DNA from: Psychrobacter namhaensis
GTDB lineage: Bacteria > Pseudomonadota > Gammaproteobacteria > Pseudomonadales > Moraxellaceae
Assembly: GCF_016107545.1 (NCBI RefSeq)
Contig: NZ_JABASS010000002.1
Location: 1-64,000, forward strand
DNA length: 64,000 nt
Direction of reading: 5' to 3'
Position numbers and translations under genes: made by a program. Below are positions 9,303 through 20,231 of this stretch, one piece after another. The number at the start of each line of letters is the position of its first letter. Within the stretch, counting starts at the first letter, position 1. The notes under the pieces are model-generated. The model searched no databases, had not been told where the DNA came from, and saw nothing but the letters and a program-made list of their open reading frames with translations.

Positions 9303-12300
9303 TTGAAAGATTTACTCGATATCATGCAAAGCCCTGCCGGCAACGGTAATCAAGAGTTTGATAGCATTCAAATTACTTTAGCCTCACCTGACGTGATCAA
9401 ATCATGGTCACATGGCGAAGTAAAAAAGCCTGAAACCATTAACTATCGCACGTTTAAGCCTGAACGTGATGGTCTGTTTTGTGCCAAGATTTTTGGCCCA
9501 GTAAAAGATTTTGAATGTCTATGTGGTAAGTACAAGCGCCGTAAGTTCCAAGGCGTTATCTGTGAAAAATGTGGTGTTGAAGTCACCACCGCTAAAGTCC
9601 GCCGTGATCGTATGGGTCATATTGACCTAGCCAGTCCTGTGGCACATATTTGGTTTTTAAAGTCATTACCTAGCCGCATCGGTCTATTGCTAGACATGAC
9701 GCTTCGTGATATTGAGCGCGTACTGTATTTTGAAAGCTACATCGTCACTGAGCCTGGCCTGACTTCTTTAGAAAAGTACCAGTTGCTGGATGATGAAGAT
9801 TATTACAAAGCCCTAGAAGAATTTGGTGACGAATTCACGGCCAAAATGGGTGCTGAGGCGGTTCAAGACTTATTAAAAGATATCGACATGGATATCGAAA
9901 TTGATGAGCTGCGTGAAGCGATTCCGCAAACAGGTTCTGAGACTAAGCTTAAAAAGATGTCTAAGCGTCTTAAACTGTTAGAAGCGTTCCGCGATTCTAA
10001 TAATAAGCCTGAGTGGATGGTAATGAACATCTTACCAGTACTACCACCAGATTTGCGTCCGCTAGTACCGCTAGAAGGCGGTCGTTTTGCGACATCAGAT
10101 CTAAACGATCTTTATCGCCGCGTGATCAACCGTAACAACCGTCTAAAGCGTCTGCTTGAGCTGAGCGCGCCTGACATCATCGTACGTAACGAAAAGCGTA
10201 TGTTGCAAGAATCAGTGGATGCGTTGCTTGATAACGGTCGCCGCGGTCGTGCAATTACCGGCAGTAACAAGCGTCCATTAAAATCTTTGGCTGATATGAT
10301 CAAAGGTAAACAAGGTCGTTTCCGTCAAAACTTACTTGGTAAGCGTGTTGACTATTCTGGTCGTTCGGTCATCGTTGTTGGTCCAACACTACGTCTGCAT
10401 CAGTGTGGTCTACCGAAGAAAATGGCACTAGAATTATTCAAGCCATTTACTTATAACAAGCTATTGTCTCATGGCCTCGCGACCACGATTAAAGCGGCCA
10501 AAAAGATGGTAGAGCGTGAAGAGCCACAAGTGTGGGACATGCTGGCCATGGTTATCCGTGAGCATCCAGTACTGCTTAACCGTGCGCCAACGCTTCACCG
10601 TTTGGGTCTACAGGCATTTGAGCCAGTATTGATCGAAGGTAAAGCGATCCAGTTGCATCCGCTTGTTTGTACCGCGTTCAACGCTGACTTTGATGGTGAC
10701 CAAATGGCCGTTCACGTGCCATTGACACTAGAAGCACAGCTTGAGTCACGTGCCTTGATGATGTCTACCAACAACATCTTGTCACCTGCGAACGGTGATC
10801 CGATCATCGTACCATCACAGGATGTGGTACTAGGTCTGTATTACATCAGCCGTTCATCTATTAATGCTAAAGGCGAAGGCATGGTTTTTGCCACCGTCAA
10901 TGAAGCATTGCGTGCGATTGGCTCAAACGATTTACATGTAAACGCTAAAATTAAAGTGCGTGCGACCGAAACGCATGTTGATGAAGATGGTAACGAAACC
11001 AAAGAAATCAGCATGAAAGAAACGGTTGCTGGTCGTCTACTTATCTGGAACATCATGCCTAAAGGTATGGCGTTTGATGAGTGTAACCAAGAGATGACGA
11101 AGAAAAATATCTCTCGTCTGATCAACTCTTGCTACCGTAAAGTCGGCGTGAAAGAAAGTGTCATGTTTGCTGACCAATTGATGTATCTTGGTTTTGCTCA
11201 AGCGACGCTATCTGGTGTGTCTATCGGTATCGATGACATGGTCATTCCACCGCTGAAAAAGCAAATCATTGAAGTGGCAGAAGGCGAAGTGCGCGAGATT
11301 GAAGATCAATTCGAGCAAGGTTTTGTGACCGCTGGTGAGCGTTATAACAAAGTGGTTGATATCTGGTCACGTACCAATGACAAAGTCGCAAAAGCGATGA
11401 TGGACAACTTGGCGACCGATAAAGTCATCAACGCCCAAGGTGAAGAAGACGAGCAGAAGTCATTCAACTCAATCTTCATCATGTCAGACTCTGGTGCTCG
11501 TGGTAGTGCGGCTCAGATTCGTCAGCTCGCAGGTATGCGTGGTCTAATGGCGAAACCAGATGGCTCAATCATTGAGACACCCATTAAGGCTAACTTCCGT
11601 GAAGGTTTGACCGTACTACAGTACTTCATCTCAACTCACGGTGCGCGTAAAGGTCTAGCAGATACGGCACTGAAAACGGCTAACTCAGGTTACCTGACCC
11701 GTCGTTTGGTTGATGTGGCACAAGATTTGGTTATTACTAGTGATGACTGTGGCACAGAAGAAGGCTTGCTCATGAAGCCGCATATCCAAGGTGGTGAAAT
11801 CATCGAGAAACTCGGTGAGCTAGTACTTGGGCGTGTGACTGCTCGTGATGTGACTTATAACGATGATGACTCAAAAGTCTTGATCCCAGCGGGTACCTTG
11901 ATCGATGAGCATTGGGTAAATGTACTTGATAATAATGCGATCGATGACATCTGGGTACGCTCAGTCATTACTTGTGATGTTGAGCATGGCGTGTGTTCAC
12001 AGTGCTATGGTCGTGATCTTGCCCGTGGTCATAAAGTGAATATCGGCGAGTCAGTCGGTGTCATGGCAGCGCAATCTATCGGTGAGCCTGGTACTCAGTT
12101 AACCATGCGTACTTTCCACGTGGGCGGGGCAGCAAGCTCAGCGTCTGTGGACAACAGCATCTCTGTACGTAATGCTGGTCAAGCGCATTTTGAAAACATG
12201 AAAACGGTACAACACACAGACGGTCACTTGGTCATCGTATCGCGTTCAGCGGAAATCGCCTTGACCGATGAGCTTGGTCGTGAGCGTGAGCGCTATAAAG

Positions 12301-13520
12301 TACCATATGGTTCAAGCGTACTTGTGAAAGATGAAGAGCAGGTCGAAGGCGGTCAAACCATCGCTAAATGGGATCCGCACACGCATCCTATTATTACAGA
12401 ATTCGCTGGTACAGCACGTTTCAGTGATATCATTGATGGTTCAACGGCGACGGTCAAAGTCGACGATGCAACTGGTATGAGCTCATTTGAGATTCTAGCG
12501 ACTCGTGACCGTTCAAGCTCAGCGAAAGACTTACGTCCTGCGATTATCTTGAACACTGACGAAGGCAAAGAAGTGGTTTACTTCTTACCAGCTGAGACCA
12601 TCATTCGCGTCAGCGATGGTGAAAAAGTTGCAGCAGGTTCGATCTTGGGCCGTGTACCACAAGCATCTTCTGGTACCAAAGATATTACCGGTGGTCTGCC
12701 ACGTGTGGCTGACTTGTTCGAAGCACGTCGTCCAAAAGATCATGCCATCATGGCAGAGATGACTGGTGTGGTGAGCTTCGGTAAAGAGACCAAAGGTAAA
12801 AACCGCTTCATTATTACCAATGAAGATGGTGAGGTTCATGAAGAGCTGATCCCGAAATGGCGTCAAATCAACGTCTTTGAAAACGAGACAGTAGCACGTG
12901 GTGAGATTATCGCTGATGGTCCACAAAACCCGCACGATATCCTACGTCTAAAAGGTCAGACTGCGCTTGCTGATTATATCGTTAACGAAGTACAGGACGT
13001 TTATCGTCTGCAAGGTGTAAAAATCAACGACAAGCACATCGAAGTTATTATTCGTCAGATGTTGCGTAAAGTTGAAATCACCGATGGCGGCGATTCAAGC
13101 CACTTCAAAGGCGATCAGGTAGAGTATGCGGATATCAAAGCATTGAATGCGAAGCTAGAAGCGGAAGATAAATTCCCAGTACAGTATGAGCGTCAATTGT
13201 TAGGTATCACCAAAGCCAGCTTGGCCACTGAAAGCTTTATCTCAGCGGCTTCGTTCCAGGAGACAACCCGTGTCCTAACTGCTGCTGCCGTGACTGGTAA
13301 AGTGGATGAGTTACGTGGCCTGAAAGAAAACGTGGTCGTTGGTCGCTTGATTCCTGCCGGTACTGGTCTTGCTTATCACAAGACACGTAAAGAAAAAGCG
13401 GATCAGAAACTACAAGATAAAGATCTGAATGCCGCCTTTGATATGGGCGCAAGCACGGATAGCAAAGATTTTGCTAGCTTTGATGAAGCCTTTGCTCAAG
13501 AGTTAAATCAAGACAATTAA
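9303..13520 (+). CDS. rpoC: DNA-directed RNA polymerase subunit beta'
   Basis: The beta' subunit holds the catalytic magnesium. The 1405-residue protein has an N-terminal zinc site ([20 protein letters not shown], about residues 70-90), the absolutely conserved [12 protein letters not shown] around residue 460, the trigger-loop region [16 protein letters not shown], and the second zinc site [13 protein letters not shown]. Translation starts at TTG 9303, supported by ACGGAGAAG 6-10 nt upstream and by the typical N-terminus MKDLLDIM. A perfect palindromic terminator follows. Confidence 0.99.
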   Translation: MKDLLDIMQSPAGNGNQEFDSIQITLASPDVIKSWSHGEVKKPETINYRTFKPERDGLFCAKIFGPVKDFECLCGKYKRRKFQGVICEKCGVEVTTAKVRRDRMGHIDLASPVAHIWFLKSLPSRIGLLLDMTLRDIERVLYFESYIVTEPGLTSLEKYQLLDDEDYYKALEEFGDEFTAKMGAEAVQDLLKDIDMDIEIDELREAIPQTGSETKLKKMSKRLKLLEAFRDSNNKPEWMVMNILPVLPPDLRPLVPLEGGRFATSDLNDLYRRVINRNNRLKRLLELSAPDIIVRNEKRMLQESVDALLDNGRRGRAITGSNKRPLKSLADMIKGKQGRFRQNLLGKRVDYSGRSVIVVGPTLRLHQCGLPKKMALELFKPFTYNKLLSHGLATTIKAAKKMVEREEPQVWDMLAMVIREHPVLLNRAPTLHRLGLQAFEPVLIEGKAIQLHPLVCTAFNADFDGDQMAVHVPLTLEAQLESRALMMSTNNILSPANGDPIIVPSQDVVLGLYYISRSSINAKGEGMVFATVNEALRAIGSNDLHVNAKIKVRATETHVDEDGNETKEISMKETVAGRLLIWNIMPKGMAFDECNQEMTKKNISRLINSCYRKVGVKESVMFADQLMYLGFAQATLSGVSIGIDDMVIPPLKKQIIEVAEGEVREIEDQFEQGFVTAGERYNKVVDIWSRTNDKVAKAMMDNLATDKVINAQGEEDEQKSFNSIFIMSDSGARGSAAQIRQLAGMRGLMAKPDGSIIETPIKANFREGLTVLQYFISTHGARKGLADTALKTANSGYLTRRLVDVAQDLVITSDDCGTEEGLLMKPHIQGGEIIEKLGELVLGRVTARDVTYNDDDSKVLIPAGTLIDEHWVNVLDNNAIDDIWVRSVITCDVEHGVCSQCYGRDLARGHKVNIGESVGVMAAQSIGEPGTQLTMRTFHVGGAASSASVDNSISVRNAGQAHFENMKTVQHTDGHLVIVSRSAEIALTDELGRERERYKVPYGSSVLVKDEEQVEGGQTIAKWDPHTHPIITEFAGTARFSDIIDGSTATVKVDDATGMSSFEILATRDRSSSAKDLRPAIILNTDEGKEVVYFLPAETIIRVSDGEKVAAGSILGRVPQASSGTKDITGGLPRVADLFEARRPKDHAIMAEMTGVVSFGKETKGKNRFIITNEDGEVHEELIPKWRQINVFENETVARGEIIADGPQNPHDILRLKGQTALADYIVNEVQDVYRLQGVKINDKHIEVIIRQMLRKVEITDGGDSSHFKGDQVEYADIKALNAKLEAEDKFPVQYERQLLGITKASLATESFISAASFQETTRVLTAAAVTGKVDELRGLKENVVVGRLIPAGTGLAYHKTRKEKADQKLQDKDLNAAFDMGASTDSKDFASFDEAFAQELNQDN

Positions 13521-13556
13521 TCGTATTAACTGTTCTTGATACTTTCTTAATGTGAT

Positions 13557-13586
13557 AAAAAAGCCAGCTTGCAAGCTGGCTTTTTT
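13557..13586 (+). terminator. Intrinsic terminator after rpoC
   Basis: AAAAAAGCCAGCTT and AAGCTGGCTTTTTT form a perfect 14-bp inverted repeat separated by GC. It is a symmetrical, potentially bidirectional terminator that closes the rpoBC operon. Confidence 0.92.
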
Positions 13587-13658
13587 GCGTTTTTAAACAT
13601 TTAAACCGTCAAAAAATTGATCCTAACTCTACATTTGGTAGGCTGAGTAGAGATGACG

Positions 13659-13687
13659 TGGTCACGTTGTAGTTCGGCTGTTATAAT
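13659..13687 (+). promoter_or_regulatory. Candidate promoter for the DUF6586-like gene
   Basis: TATAAT at 13682-13687 is preceded at 17-nt spacing by TGGTCA (four of six matches to TTGACA). It lies about 105 bp before the next ATG and after the rpoC terminator, so this gene needs its own promoter. Confidence 0.4.
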
Positions 13688-13793
13688 TTCTAAGAAAATC
13701 GGTCCAGTTAATAGTACACTTAGAGCATCACGTGATAAGTTATGACTGTACCAACTGGTCAGTGTTTATTGTCAATACAAGGATAAATAGCAA

Positions 13794-14321
13794 ATGGCAG
13801 GTAAAACCCGTGTTGCCAAATATCAAGCAGATCGAACCAATCAAAAACTGTATTTCTGTCGTCTGTCCTGCCAAGCGGCAGGCAGTACCAATGACAAGCA
13901 ACTGTATCAAGCGCACTGTGAGACCGCGATTTTTCATCTGCACGGCGCTTTTTTAGCATTCATACAAGAGCTTGGTCATTTTTATAGTCTAAACATGACA
14001 GCGCCCACATTAATAGATATCGAGCAAGCCTTAAGCGAGCGGACACAGGTGTCGCCGGAAATTCAGCGCTTGCAGCAGTTACAACAACAAGGTTTTCTGG
14101 CCAATATAGAGCGTGCTTATCAGCGCTGTTTATATGCGGTACCGCCCGATACTGTCGTTGATGAAAAGCCAAGTGGTGATACGGCGGGATCAGCGGATCT
14201 GATTGTCAATGTTGTGACTTTGTCAAACCAGTGGTTACCGGATGAGGCGACCATACGCGAATGGCGCCAGCAGCTTTTAGAGCTTATCGAGCAGTTACGT
14301 GCTGGTATGGTTGAGTTTTAG
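13794..14321 (+). CDS. DUF6586-like conserved hypothetical protein
   Basis: The function is unknown. The 175-residue soluble protein begins with a basic stretch, then RTNQKLYFCRLSCQAA, and has HCETAIFHLHGAFLAFIQEL (about residues 42-61). This resembles, from memory, the small Pseudomonas/Acinetobacter family DUF6586. The C-terminal third is a predicted coiled-coil or helical region (WRQQLLELIEQLRAG). AAGGA lies 10 nt before the ATG. It is monocistronic, between the rpoC terminator and a bidirectional terminator shared with mrcA. Confidence 0.75.
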   Translation: MAGKTRVAKYQADRTNQKLYFCRLSCQAAGSTNDKQLYQAHCETAIFHLHGAFLAFIQELGHFYSLNMTAPTLIDIEQALSERTQVSPEIQRLQQLQQQGFLANIERAYQRCLYAVPPDTVVDEKPSGDTAGSADLIVNVVTLSNQWLPDEATIREWRQQLLELIEQLRAGMVEF

Positions 14322-14344
14322 GAGGGATAGAATTTTTAAGGGTT

Positions 14345-14388
14345 AAAAAAAAGGCGTGTTTAGTGTTTACTAAACACGCCTTTTTTTA
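14345..14388. terminator. Bidirectional terminator between DUF6586-like gene and mrcA
   Basis: AAAAAAAGGCGTGTTTAGT and its complement ACTAAACACGCCTTTTTTT flank a GTTT-type loop. A-runs and T-runs on both sides make it suitable for both converging genes. Confidence 0.9.
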
Positions 14389-14420
14389 GTGTGAGTTGCC
14401 ACCGTGCTTAACGGTATGAT

Positions 14421-17063
14421 TTACTCGGGTATTGGCGGCATCTCATCAACGGGTGTCACCGAGAGTGGATTTTGCGGGGCACTATCATTATTACGGTTGT
14501 CACTTGATTTTGCTGCCTGTAGGTTACCTGTCTCTTCAGTTGCTTCAGGGGCTGATGGTTTACGCTGCTGAGTTTGGGTTTTGACGGGCTGTAAGGTGCT
14601 GGTGTCAGAAGCCTCATTATCACTCGCCACACCATCATCAGTCATTTCTATCACTTTTTGCTGCTGCTTTTGAGACTTTGAGCGGTTATTGATAGATACC
14701 CACTGATTCGGTGTGTCTTTGAGCTGAGCTTTCATAAAGTCCATCCAGACGGGCAAGGCTGCCACACCACCATACTCACGGCGGCCCATAGTGGCTGGTT
14801 GATCGAATCCCATCCATACCACGGTAACATTGGTAGGATGGAACCCTGCAAACCATGCGTCTTTAGCTTCGTTGGTTGTGCCGGTTTTGCCGCCGATATC
14901 ATCACGACCCAGAGCTTTTGCTCGTACGGCTGTACCGCGTTGCACCACATCGCGTAAGATATCGGCCATCTCAAACGCTACTCTAGGCTTTAAGATTCTC
15001 GGGGCTTGTTTGGCCACTGTATGCTGCACAGCAGGCGCTTGTAAGCGATCTGCCTGTGGACTAGCATCAGTTACGTCTACATTGATTTGGGTGTTTTGGG
15101 CGTTTTCTTCATTGCTCTTTAATGCTTGGCTTTCAGCAGTTATTGCCGCATCAGTAGTACTGTTTTCGCCTTCATTTGACTGACGACGCTCTTCGATTAG
15201 CGTTTTATTGAGGGTTTCGAGCTGTTCGTTAAAACATAAAGAGCACGCTTGGCGCGGGTTGGCTTGAAATAACAGCTCATTCTTATAGTTATAAATTTGT
15301 TCAATAAAGTAAGGTTGTATGCGGTGACCACCATTGGCGAAGGTGGAGTAGGCCGTTGCCATCTGTAATGGCGTTGCTTGCCCTGCCCCTAGTGCTAATG
15401 ACAACGTCGTCGGCAACTTCTCTTTATCAAGACCAAACTCATCCAACAGGCTGCGCACATCAGAGATACCGATGGCTTGTAGCAAGCGAATAGAAACCAG
15501 ATTGCGAGACAAATACAGCCCGCGCCGTAGCGTGATGTCTCCTAAAAAACGTTCGTCAGAGTTTTTAGGTTTCCAGTCTCCTACTTGGATTGGGCGATCC
15601 GAGACAATACTGTCTGGACGATAGCCTTTTTCTAACGCCGCTGTATAGACGAGGGGTTTAATGGTTGAACCAGGTTGCCGCCAGCCTTGTAAGGCGCGGT
15701 TAAACTTACTATGGTTAAAGTCAAATCCACCGACCAAGGCATTTACCGCCCCAGTTTCTGGATCTAAGGAGACCAGACTGCCTTGTATGTTTGGTATTTG
15801 ACTCAGCTGCCAACTGCCATTAGCGGTAGGTATCACTCGAATGATATCGTTTTGACTGACAATTTGACTGGCGCTCGTAGGAGGGTAGCCGATACGATCA
15901 GCAGAAATGTATTTGGCGGCCCAGCTCATCTCAGGCCAGTTAACAGTTATATTTTTACCTGATTGCAAGGTTGCATCAAAGCTTTGAGCGCGAACCTCAG
16001 TGACTTTGGCAGGATACATATTGCTATAACGGCGGAAATTCTCTAAAGGCTCGTCATTTGCTTCTGCCCCGCGCCAGCCGTGACGATGCTCGTAAGCGAC
16101 CAAGCCTGTTAGAATAGCCGCTTCTGCCGCTGTTTGTGCTTCGCTATCTACGGTAAGACGTACGCGCCAACCACTGTGCATCACTTGCTCACCGTAGCGT
16201 TCGACCAAGGTAGCGCGAGTCATTTCTGCCAAATATGGCATATTAACGTCAAGCTTCTCTTGATAAAGGTTGATACCTACTGGTGAATTAACGGCTTCGT
16301 CATATTGAGCTTTGGTGATATAGCCTAGCTCGTGCATACGGCCAATGATCCAGTTGCGACGAGTCAGCGCGCGGCTAGGATTGGCCACAGGGTTGTATTT
16401 AGATGGCGCTTTTGGCAGACCGGCCAACATGGCCATCTCAGCAATAGTCAGATTTTCTAGTGATTTACTGTAGTATTTTTTGGCAGCAGCGCGGACGCCA
16501 TAAGCGCCTTCACCCAAGTAGATTTTGTTGACATAAAGCGTCAAGATCTCATTTTTACTGAGTTCATCTTCGATCTTACGAGCCAAGAACAGTTCAGTCA
16601 GCTTACGATTTAGGGTGCGTTCTGGACTCAAAAAGTAATTTTTGGCCACCTGCATGGTGATGGTAGAGCCACCTGTTTGGCTATCATCATCAGTCACCAC
16701 TTCGGTAACCGCACGGCCAAGACCCTTAATACTAATACCACTGTGCTGAAAAAAAGAGGCATCTTCTGCCGCTAAAAAAGCATGGGTGAGATCTTCAGGA
16801 ATCTCATCAAAGGTAACAGGGAGCGATAAGCGATTGCCGTATTGACCGATTAATTTATCGTCACTACTATAAACCTGTAATGGCATCTCAAGATTTGCTG
16901 TCTTAATCTCTTGTGTGCTAGGCAAAGTAGGGGATAAATACATTGCCATACCGTAAAAACCGATAGGCACAGCAAGCGCTAAAACCACTGCTAACGCTAA
17001 GCAGGCGATAAAAAGTCCCACTAAAAAATGAATGAGACGTGCGGTAGCAATTTTTTTGGTCAT
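14421..17063 (-). CDS. mrcA: Penicillin-binding protein 1A (bifunctional transglycosylase/transpeptidase)
   Basis: This class A PBP polymerises lipid II and cross-links peptidoglycan in the periplasm. An N-terminal membrane anchor is followed by a GT51 domain (catalytic EDASFFQHSG, then TGGSTITMQVAKN). Then come an OB-like insert and the transpeptidase with SxxK as GSTIKP (Ser near 466), SxN as SRN, and KTG as GGKTGTTNEAKD near 723. The last ~100 residues are Gln/Ser/Thr-rich and probably disordered, as is a Glu/Asn/Gln-rich insert before KTG. I prefer ATG 17063. The reading frame extends to a TTG at 17078 that lacks a Shine-Dalgarno. It is divergent from pilM, the usual arrangement in this family. 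Confidence 0.95.
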   Translation of the reverse strand: MTKKIATARLIHFLVGLFIACLALAVVLALAVPIGFYGMAMYLSPTLPSTQEIKTANLEMPLQVYSSDDKLIGQYGNRLSLPVTFDEIPEDLTHAFLAAEDASFFQHSGISIKGLGRAVTEVVTDDDSQTGGSTITMQVAKNYFLSPERTLNRKLTELFLARKIEDELSKNEILTLYVNKIYLGEGAYGVRAAAKKYYSKSLENLTIAEMAMLAGLPKAPSKYNPVANPSRALTRRNWIIGRMHELGYITKAQYDEAVNSPVGINLYQEKLDVNMPYLAEMTRATLVERYGEQVMHSGWRVRLTVDSEAQTAAEAAILTGLVAYEHRHGWRGAEANDEPLENFRRYSNMYPAKVTEVRAQSFDATLQSGKNITVNWPEMSWAAKYISADRIGYPPTSASQIVSQNDIIRVIPTANGSWQLSQIPNIQGSLVSLDPETGAVNALVGGFDFNHSKFNRALQGWRQPGSTIKPLVYTAALEKGYRPDSIVSDRPIQVGDWKPKNSDERFLGDITLRRGLYLSRNLVSIRLLQAIGISDVRSLLDEFGLDKEKLPTTLSLALGAGQATPLQMATAYSTFANGGHRIQPYFIEQIYNYKNELLFQANPRQACSLCFNEQLETLNKTLIEERRQSNEGENSTTDAAITAESQALKSNEENAQNTQINVDVTDASPQADRLQAPAVQHTVAKQAPRILKPRVAFEMADILRDVVQRGTAVRAKALGRDDIGGKTGTTNEAKDAWFAGFHPTNVTVVWMGFDQPATMGRREYGGVAALPVWMDFMKAQLKDTPNQWVSINNRSKSQKQQQKVIEMTDDGVASDNEASDTSTLQPVKTQTQQRKPSAPEATEETGNLQAAKSSDNRNNDSAPQNPLSVTPVDEMPPIPE

Positions 17064-17255
17064 AGTAAGGCTTATCAATTAAAATTTGCAACAGGTAAGG
17101 CATTATACCTTGAACAAAATAAGAGGTCATAATAAATGTGTAAGTTAGCCTTAACAGCCAATTTAAACGCTTGAATCTATCTATTAAGTAAAGTATTGTG
17201 TTCAATTATTACAAATAACTATCAAAGTGTACACTTAATATAAGGTATAGAGCTT

Positions 17256-18311
17256 GTGAGGCTATTTACTTCCAAAAGTCAACATTTGATTGGCGTGGAT
17301 ATTTGTGCCACCTCAGTAAAGTTGGTTGATATACAGCGCCAACAGGGCATGTTTCACTTAAAATCTTATGGTATAGAAGGACTTCCGGAAGGAGTAGTCG
17401 TCGATAAGCTTTTAGTAGACACTGAAGCGGTTGGCAATGTGATTGCGACTTTGGCTAGGCGATGTCAGGCGACGGGTAGTCAGGCCGCCACGGCAGTATC
17501 AGGATCCGCAGTAATTACTAAGATTATTGATATGGACGCGGCGTTAAGTGATGTTGAGCGTGAAGCTCAAATACGTTTGGATGCCGATCAATACGTGCCG
17601 TATCCTTTAGAAGACGTGAATTTGGATTTTGAGGTGTTAGGCCCGTCTTTGTTAAGTGATGAGATGGTACAAGTATTACTTGCGGCCTCGCGCTCAGAAA
17701 ATGTCGATCAACGTGTCGATGCTTTAACTTTCGGTGGTATGCAAACCAAAGTGATGGATATTGAATCCCATGCGATTGAGCGTGCGTTTGGACTGATGGT
17801 TGATAACTTACCAAATAATCCAGAGTTGGTGGCCTTGGTAGATATCGGCCATAATCAAACGACTTTGTATGTTGCTAAGAATGGCGAGTTTATCTATAGT
17901 CGCGAGCAATTATTTGGTGGCGTACAGTTGACAGAAGCGATTCAAAACCGTTATGGGCTCACGGCTGAAGAGGCAGATATCAGTAAGCGTGAGCGCACCT
18001 TACCTGATGATTACTATATTGATGTACTAACCCCATTTATCGAAAATACCATTCAACAAATCACTCGTTCACTACAGTTTTATTTCTCCTCAAGCCAGTA
18101 CAGTAGTATCGATCATGTGGTACTGGCTGGTGGCAGTAGCTCTATCGCTGGTCTGGCAGGCATGGCACAACAAAAACTTGGTGTGACGGTCAGTATCGCC
18201 AATCCGTTTGTCAATATGACCATTGCGCCAAATATCGACAATGAACAACTGGCTATTGAGGCACCAAGCTTGATGGCGGCGTGCGGTCTTGCGTTAAGGA
18301 GCTTTGACTAA
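17256..18311 (+). CDS. pilM: Type IV pilus assembly ATPase-like protein PilM
   Basis: PilM is a cytoplasmic actin-like protein that binds the PilN N-terminus and links the alignment complex to the pilus motor. The 351-residue protein has the FtsA-like opening LIGVDICATSVKLVDI, a phosphate-binding segment LVALVDIGHNQTTLYV and the C-terminal VVLAGGSSSIAGLA. The start is GTG with AAGG upstream. It overlaps pilN by one base. It is the first gene of pilMNOPQ. Confidence 0.97.
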   Translation: MRLFTSKSQHLIGVDICATSVKLVDIQRQQGMFHLKSYGIEGLPEGVVVDKLLVDTEAVGNVIATLARRCQATGSQAATAVSGSAVITKIIDMDAALSDVEREAQIRLDADQYVPYPLEDVNLDFEVLGPSLLSDEMVQVLLAASRSENVDQRVDALTFGGMQTKVMDIESHAIERAFGLMVDNLPNNPELVALVDIGHNQTTLYVAKNGEFIYSREQLFGGVQLTEAIQNRYGLTAEEADISKRERTLPDDYYIDVLTPFIENTIQQITRSLQFYFSSSQYSSIDHVVLAGGSSSIAGLAGMAQQKLGVTVSIANPFVNMTIAPNIDNEQLAIEAPSLMAACGLALRSFD

Positions 18312-18958
18312 TGGCTCGTATTAACCTTTTACCTTGGCGACAAGAAGAGCGCGAACGTCGCAACAAAGAATTTATAACATTGGTGGTCGCGGTGACTTTG
18401 CTCACTCTGTTGGTCGCCTTTGCTTCGTGGAGCTATTTTAACAATGAGCTTGATGAACAGCTTGATGCCAACGCGTTGATCGAACAAGAAAATGCTCGTT
18501 TAGACACAGCCCTCACTGAGATTGATAGTCTGGAGCAGCGCCGTGAAGACATTATCTCACGTATGCAGGTGATCCAAGACTTGCAGGGTCGACGCCCTGT
18601 GCCAGTACGTTTGTGGGATGATCTTGCTAAAGCCATTCCCCCAGCATTGTACCTCAACAACCTCAAACGTGAAGGTGATACGCTCACTTTGACGGGTCTG
18701 GCAGACAACCCAAACGTAGTCTCAAGCTTGATTCGCAATCTTGATAACAGTAAGTGGATGGGTAACTCTGCGGTGAGTAACATTCAACAAAATATCAGTG
18801 CGTATGAAACAGCGCCAGCGCTTAATAATACGGTTACTGCTGGCGAGGCGCCGCGCCCTGTTTATCCTGAAGACAGTTATGTACAGTTTGTGGTAACGAC
18901 GAAAGTGCAGTCAGAGACAGCCACATCTGCTGATGCTGAGCTGGGAGGTGATCTATGA
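18311..18958 (+). CDS. pilN: Type IV pilus inner-membrane protein PilN
   Basis: PilN is a bitopic inner-membrane protein that pairs with PilO in the pilus alignment complex. The 215-residue sequence opens with the conserved PilM-docking motif INLLPWRQEERERR (residues 4-17). One transmembrane helix follows at about 23-42, then a periplasmic coiled coil rich in Glu/Gln and a ferredoxin-like fold. The C-terminal tail (after about 165) is longer than in many PilNs. It overlaps pilM by 1 bp and pilO by 4 bp, indicating translational coupling. Confidence 0.95.
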   Translation: MARINLLPWRQEERERRNKEFITLVVAVTLLTLLVAFASWSYFNNELDEQLDANALIEQENARLDTALTEIDSLEQRREDIISRMQVIQDLQGRRPVPVRLWDDLAKAIPPALYLNNLKREGDTLTLTGLADNPNVVSSLIRNLDNSKWMGNSAVSNIQQNISAYETAPALNNTVTAGEAPRPVYPEDSYVQFVVTTKVQSETATSADAELGGDL

Positions 18959-19671
18959 AGCTTAGCCGCAAAAAAAGCCTGATCAAAACCAGAAAAACGG
19001 CGGTGACACCAAAGAAGCAGTTTGATCTAAATGAGTTTCGGCGCAGTTTTGAGTCTTTAGATTCCGAAAACTATGGCAGCTGGCCCCTTTCAGTAAAAAT
19101 AACCGTTATTGGGCTTATCATTGTCTTTATAGCGGCACTAGCGTGGGCGCTACCGATTAGCAGCAAGATTGATGAGATCAGCGCTGCCGAAAGTCAGCAG
19201 CAGACCTTGCTTGAGAGCTACCGTGAAAAAGAGTCACGCGCGCGCCACTTAAAAGCGTATCAAGCACAAGTTATCCAAATGGAGACGGAATTCAACACCT
19301 TACTCGATCAGCTACCAAAAGATACCCGTGTGTCAGAGTTGGTAGAAGGGATCAATATGACAGGGGTGGGCAGTAACATCCGTTTTCAAGACATTTCCGT
19401 CGAACCTGAGATTGAGAACGAGTTCTTTATTGAGCAGCCTATTCGCATTGCAGCTTTAGGTGAATATCATCAATTTGGCAGCTTTATCAGTGGTCTTGCG
19501 GCCCTGCCACGAATTATTACCATGCACGACTTTGAGGTGAGTAATCCGCAGCCAACACTGGACGTCTTACCAGAGCTTAATCTGGTGCTACAAACCAAAA
19601 CGTATCGCTCAAAAGAAGCGGCGCCTGAGGATGAAACTGGCGCTGCGACTGATAATGCAGGAGGCAACTAA
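18955..19671 (+). CDS. pilO: Type IV pilus inner-membrane protein PilO
   Basis: PilO forms heterodimers with PilN and connects to the lipoprotein PilP. The 238-residue sequence has a basic cytoplasmic N-terminus (about 1-45), one membrane helix (about 46-66), a periplasmic coiled coil (EKESRARHLKAYQAQVIQME) and a globular domain with YHQFGSFISGLAALPRIITM, a PilO hallmark. The start overlaps pilN (ATGA) and the end overlaps pilP by one base. Confidence 0.96.
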   Translation: MKLSRKKSLIKTRKTAVTPKKQFDLNEFRRSFESLDSENYGSWPLSVKITVIGLIIVFIAALAWALPISSKIDEISAAESQQQTLLESYREKESRARHLKAYQAQVIQMETEFNTLLDQLPKDTRVSELVEGINMTGVGSNIRFQDISVEPEIENEFFIEQPIRIAALGEYHQFGSFISGLAALPRIITMHDFEVSNPQPTLDVLPELNLVLQTKTYRSKEAAPEDETGAATDNAGGN

Positions 19672-20204
19672 TGAGTAGCCACAAATTGCCCATGCTACTG
19701 GTGTTAAGCGTTACTGTGTTATCAATGACGGGTTGTACTGACCGTATTGCCATGGCAGAGCAAGCAATGACTGACATACGCAATCAGCCTGCACAGCCTA
19801 TTGAGCCGCCGCCCAAGGCGGAGCTGGTAGAGGACTTCGTTTACAGTGCTAGTGCGCAGCGTAGTCCATTTTTGCCACCAAGTTTGGTCAATGTAGAAGG
19901 CCCGACTACCTCAATTGACGGTGTGCGCCCTGATATTACTAGGGTAAAAGAACCGCTTGAGCAGTATGAACTATCGCAACTGGTTTTTCGTGGTGTGGTG
20001 GTTTCCCCCGAGGGACAGCGCTATGCGCTGATACAACGTCCTGATGGCTCGGTTGCTAGTGTTAAAGTAGGTGATTATCTTGGATTAAATGACGGCCGTA
20101 TTGTTGAAATCACGCCGACCCAGATTAATTTGATTGAAATTGTGCCAGACAGCCGTGCAGGGTTCATTGAAAAACCCCAGTCGCTGGTATCCCCCATAAG
20201 CTAA
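19671..20204 (+). CDS. pilP: Type IV pilus biogenesis lipoprotein PilP
   Basis: PilP is an inner-membrane lipoprotein whose HR/beta domain contacts the N0 domains of the PilQ secretin. A lipoprotein signal peptide ends in MTGC, making Cys22 the lipidation site. A proline-rich linker follows, then the domain with SQLVFRGVVVSPEGQRYALI and VGDYLGLNDGRI. The length (177) is normal. The start overlaps the pilO stop. pilQ begins 27 bp later with its own Shine-Dalgarno. Confidence 0.96.
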   Translation: MSSHKLPMLLVLSVTVLSMTGCTDRIAMAEQAMTDIRNQPAQPIEPPPKAELVEDFVYSASAQRSPFLPPSLVNVEGPTTSIDGVRPDITRVKEPLEQYELSQLVFRGVVVSPEGQRYALIQRPDGSVASVKVGDYLGLNDGRIVEITPTQINLIEIVPDSRAGFIEKPQSLVSPIS

Positions 20205-20231
20205 GTCGGCAGATTTTTTGAGGAATAAGTA

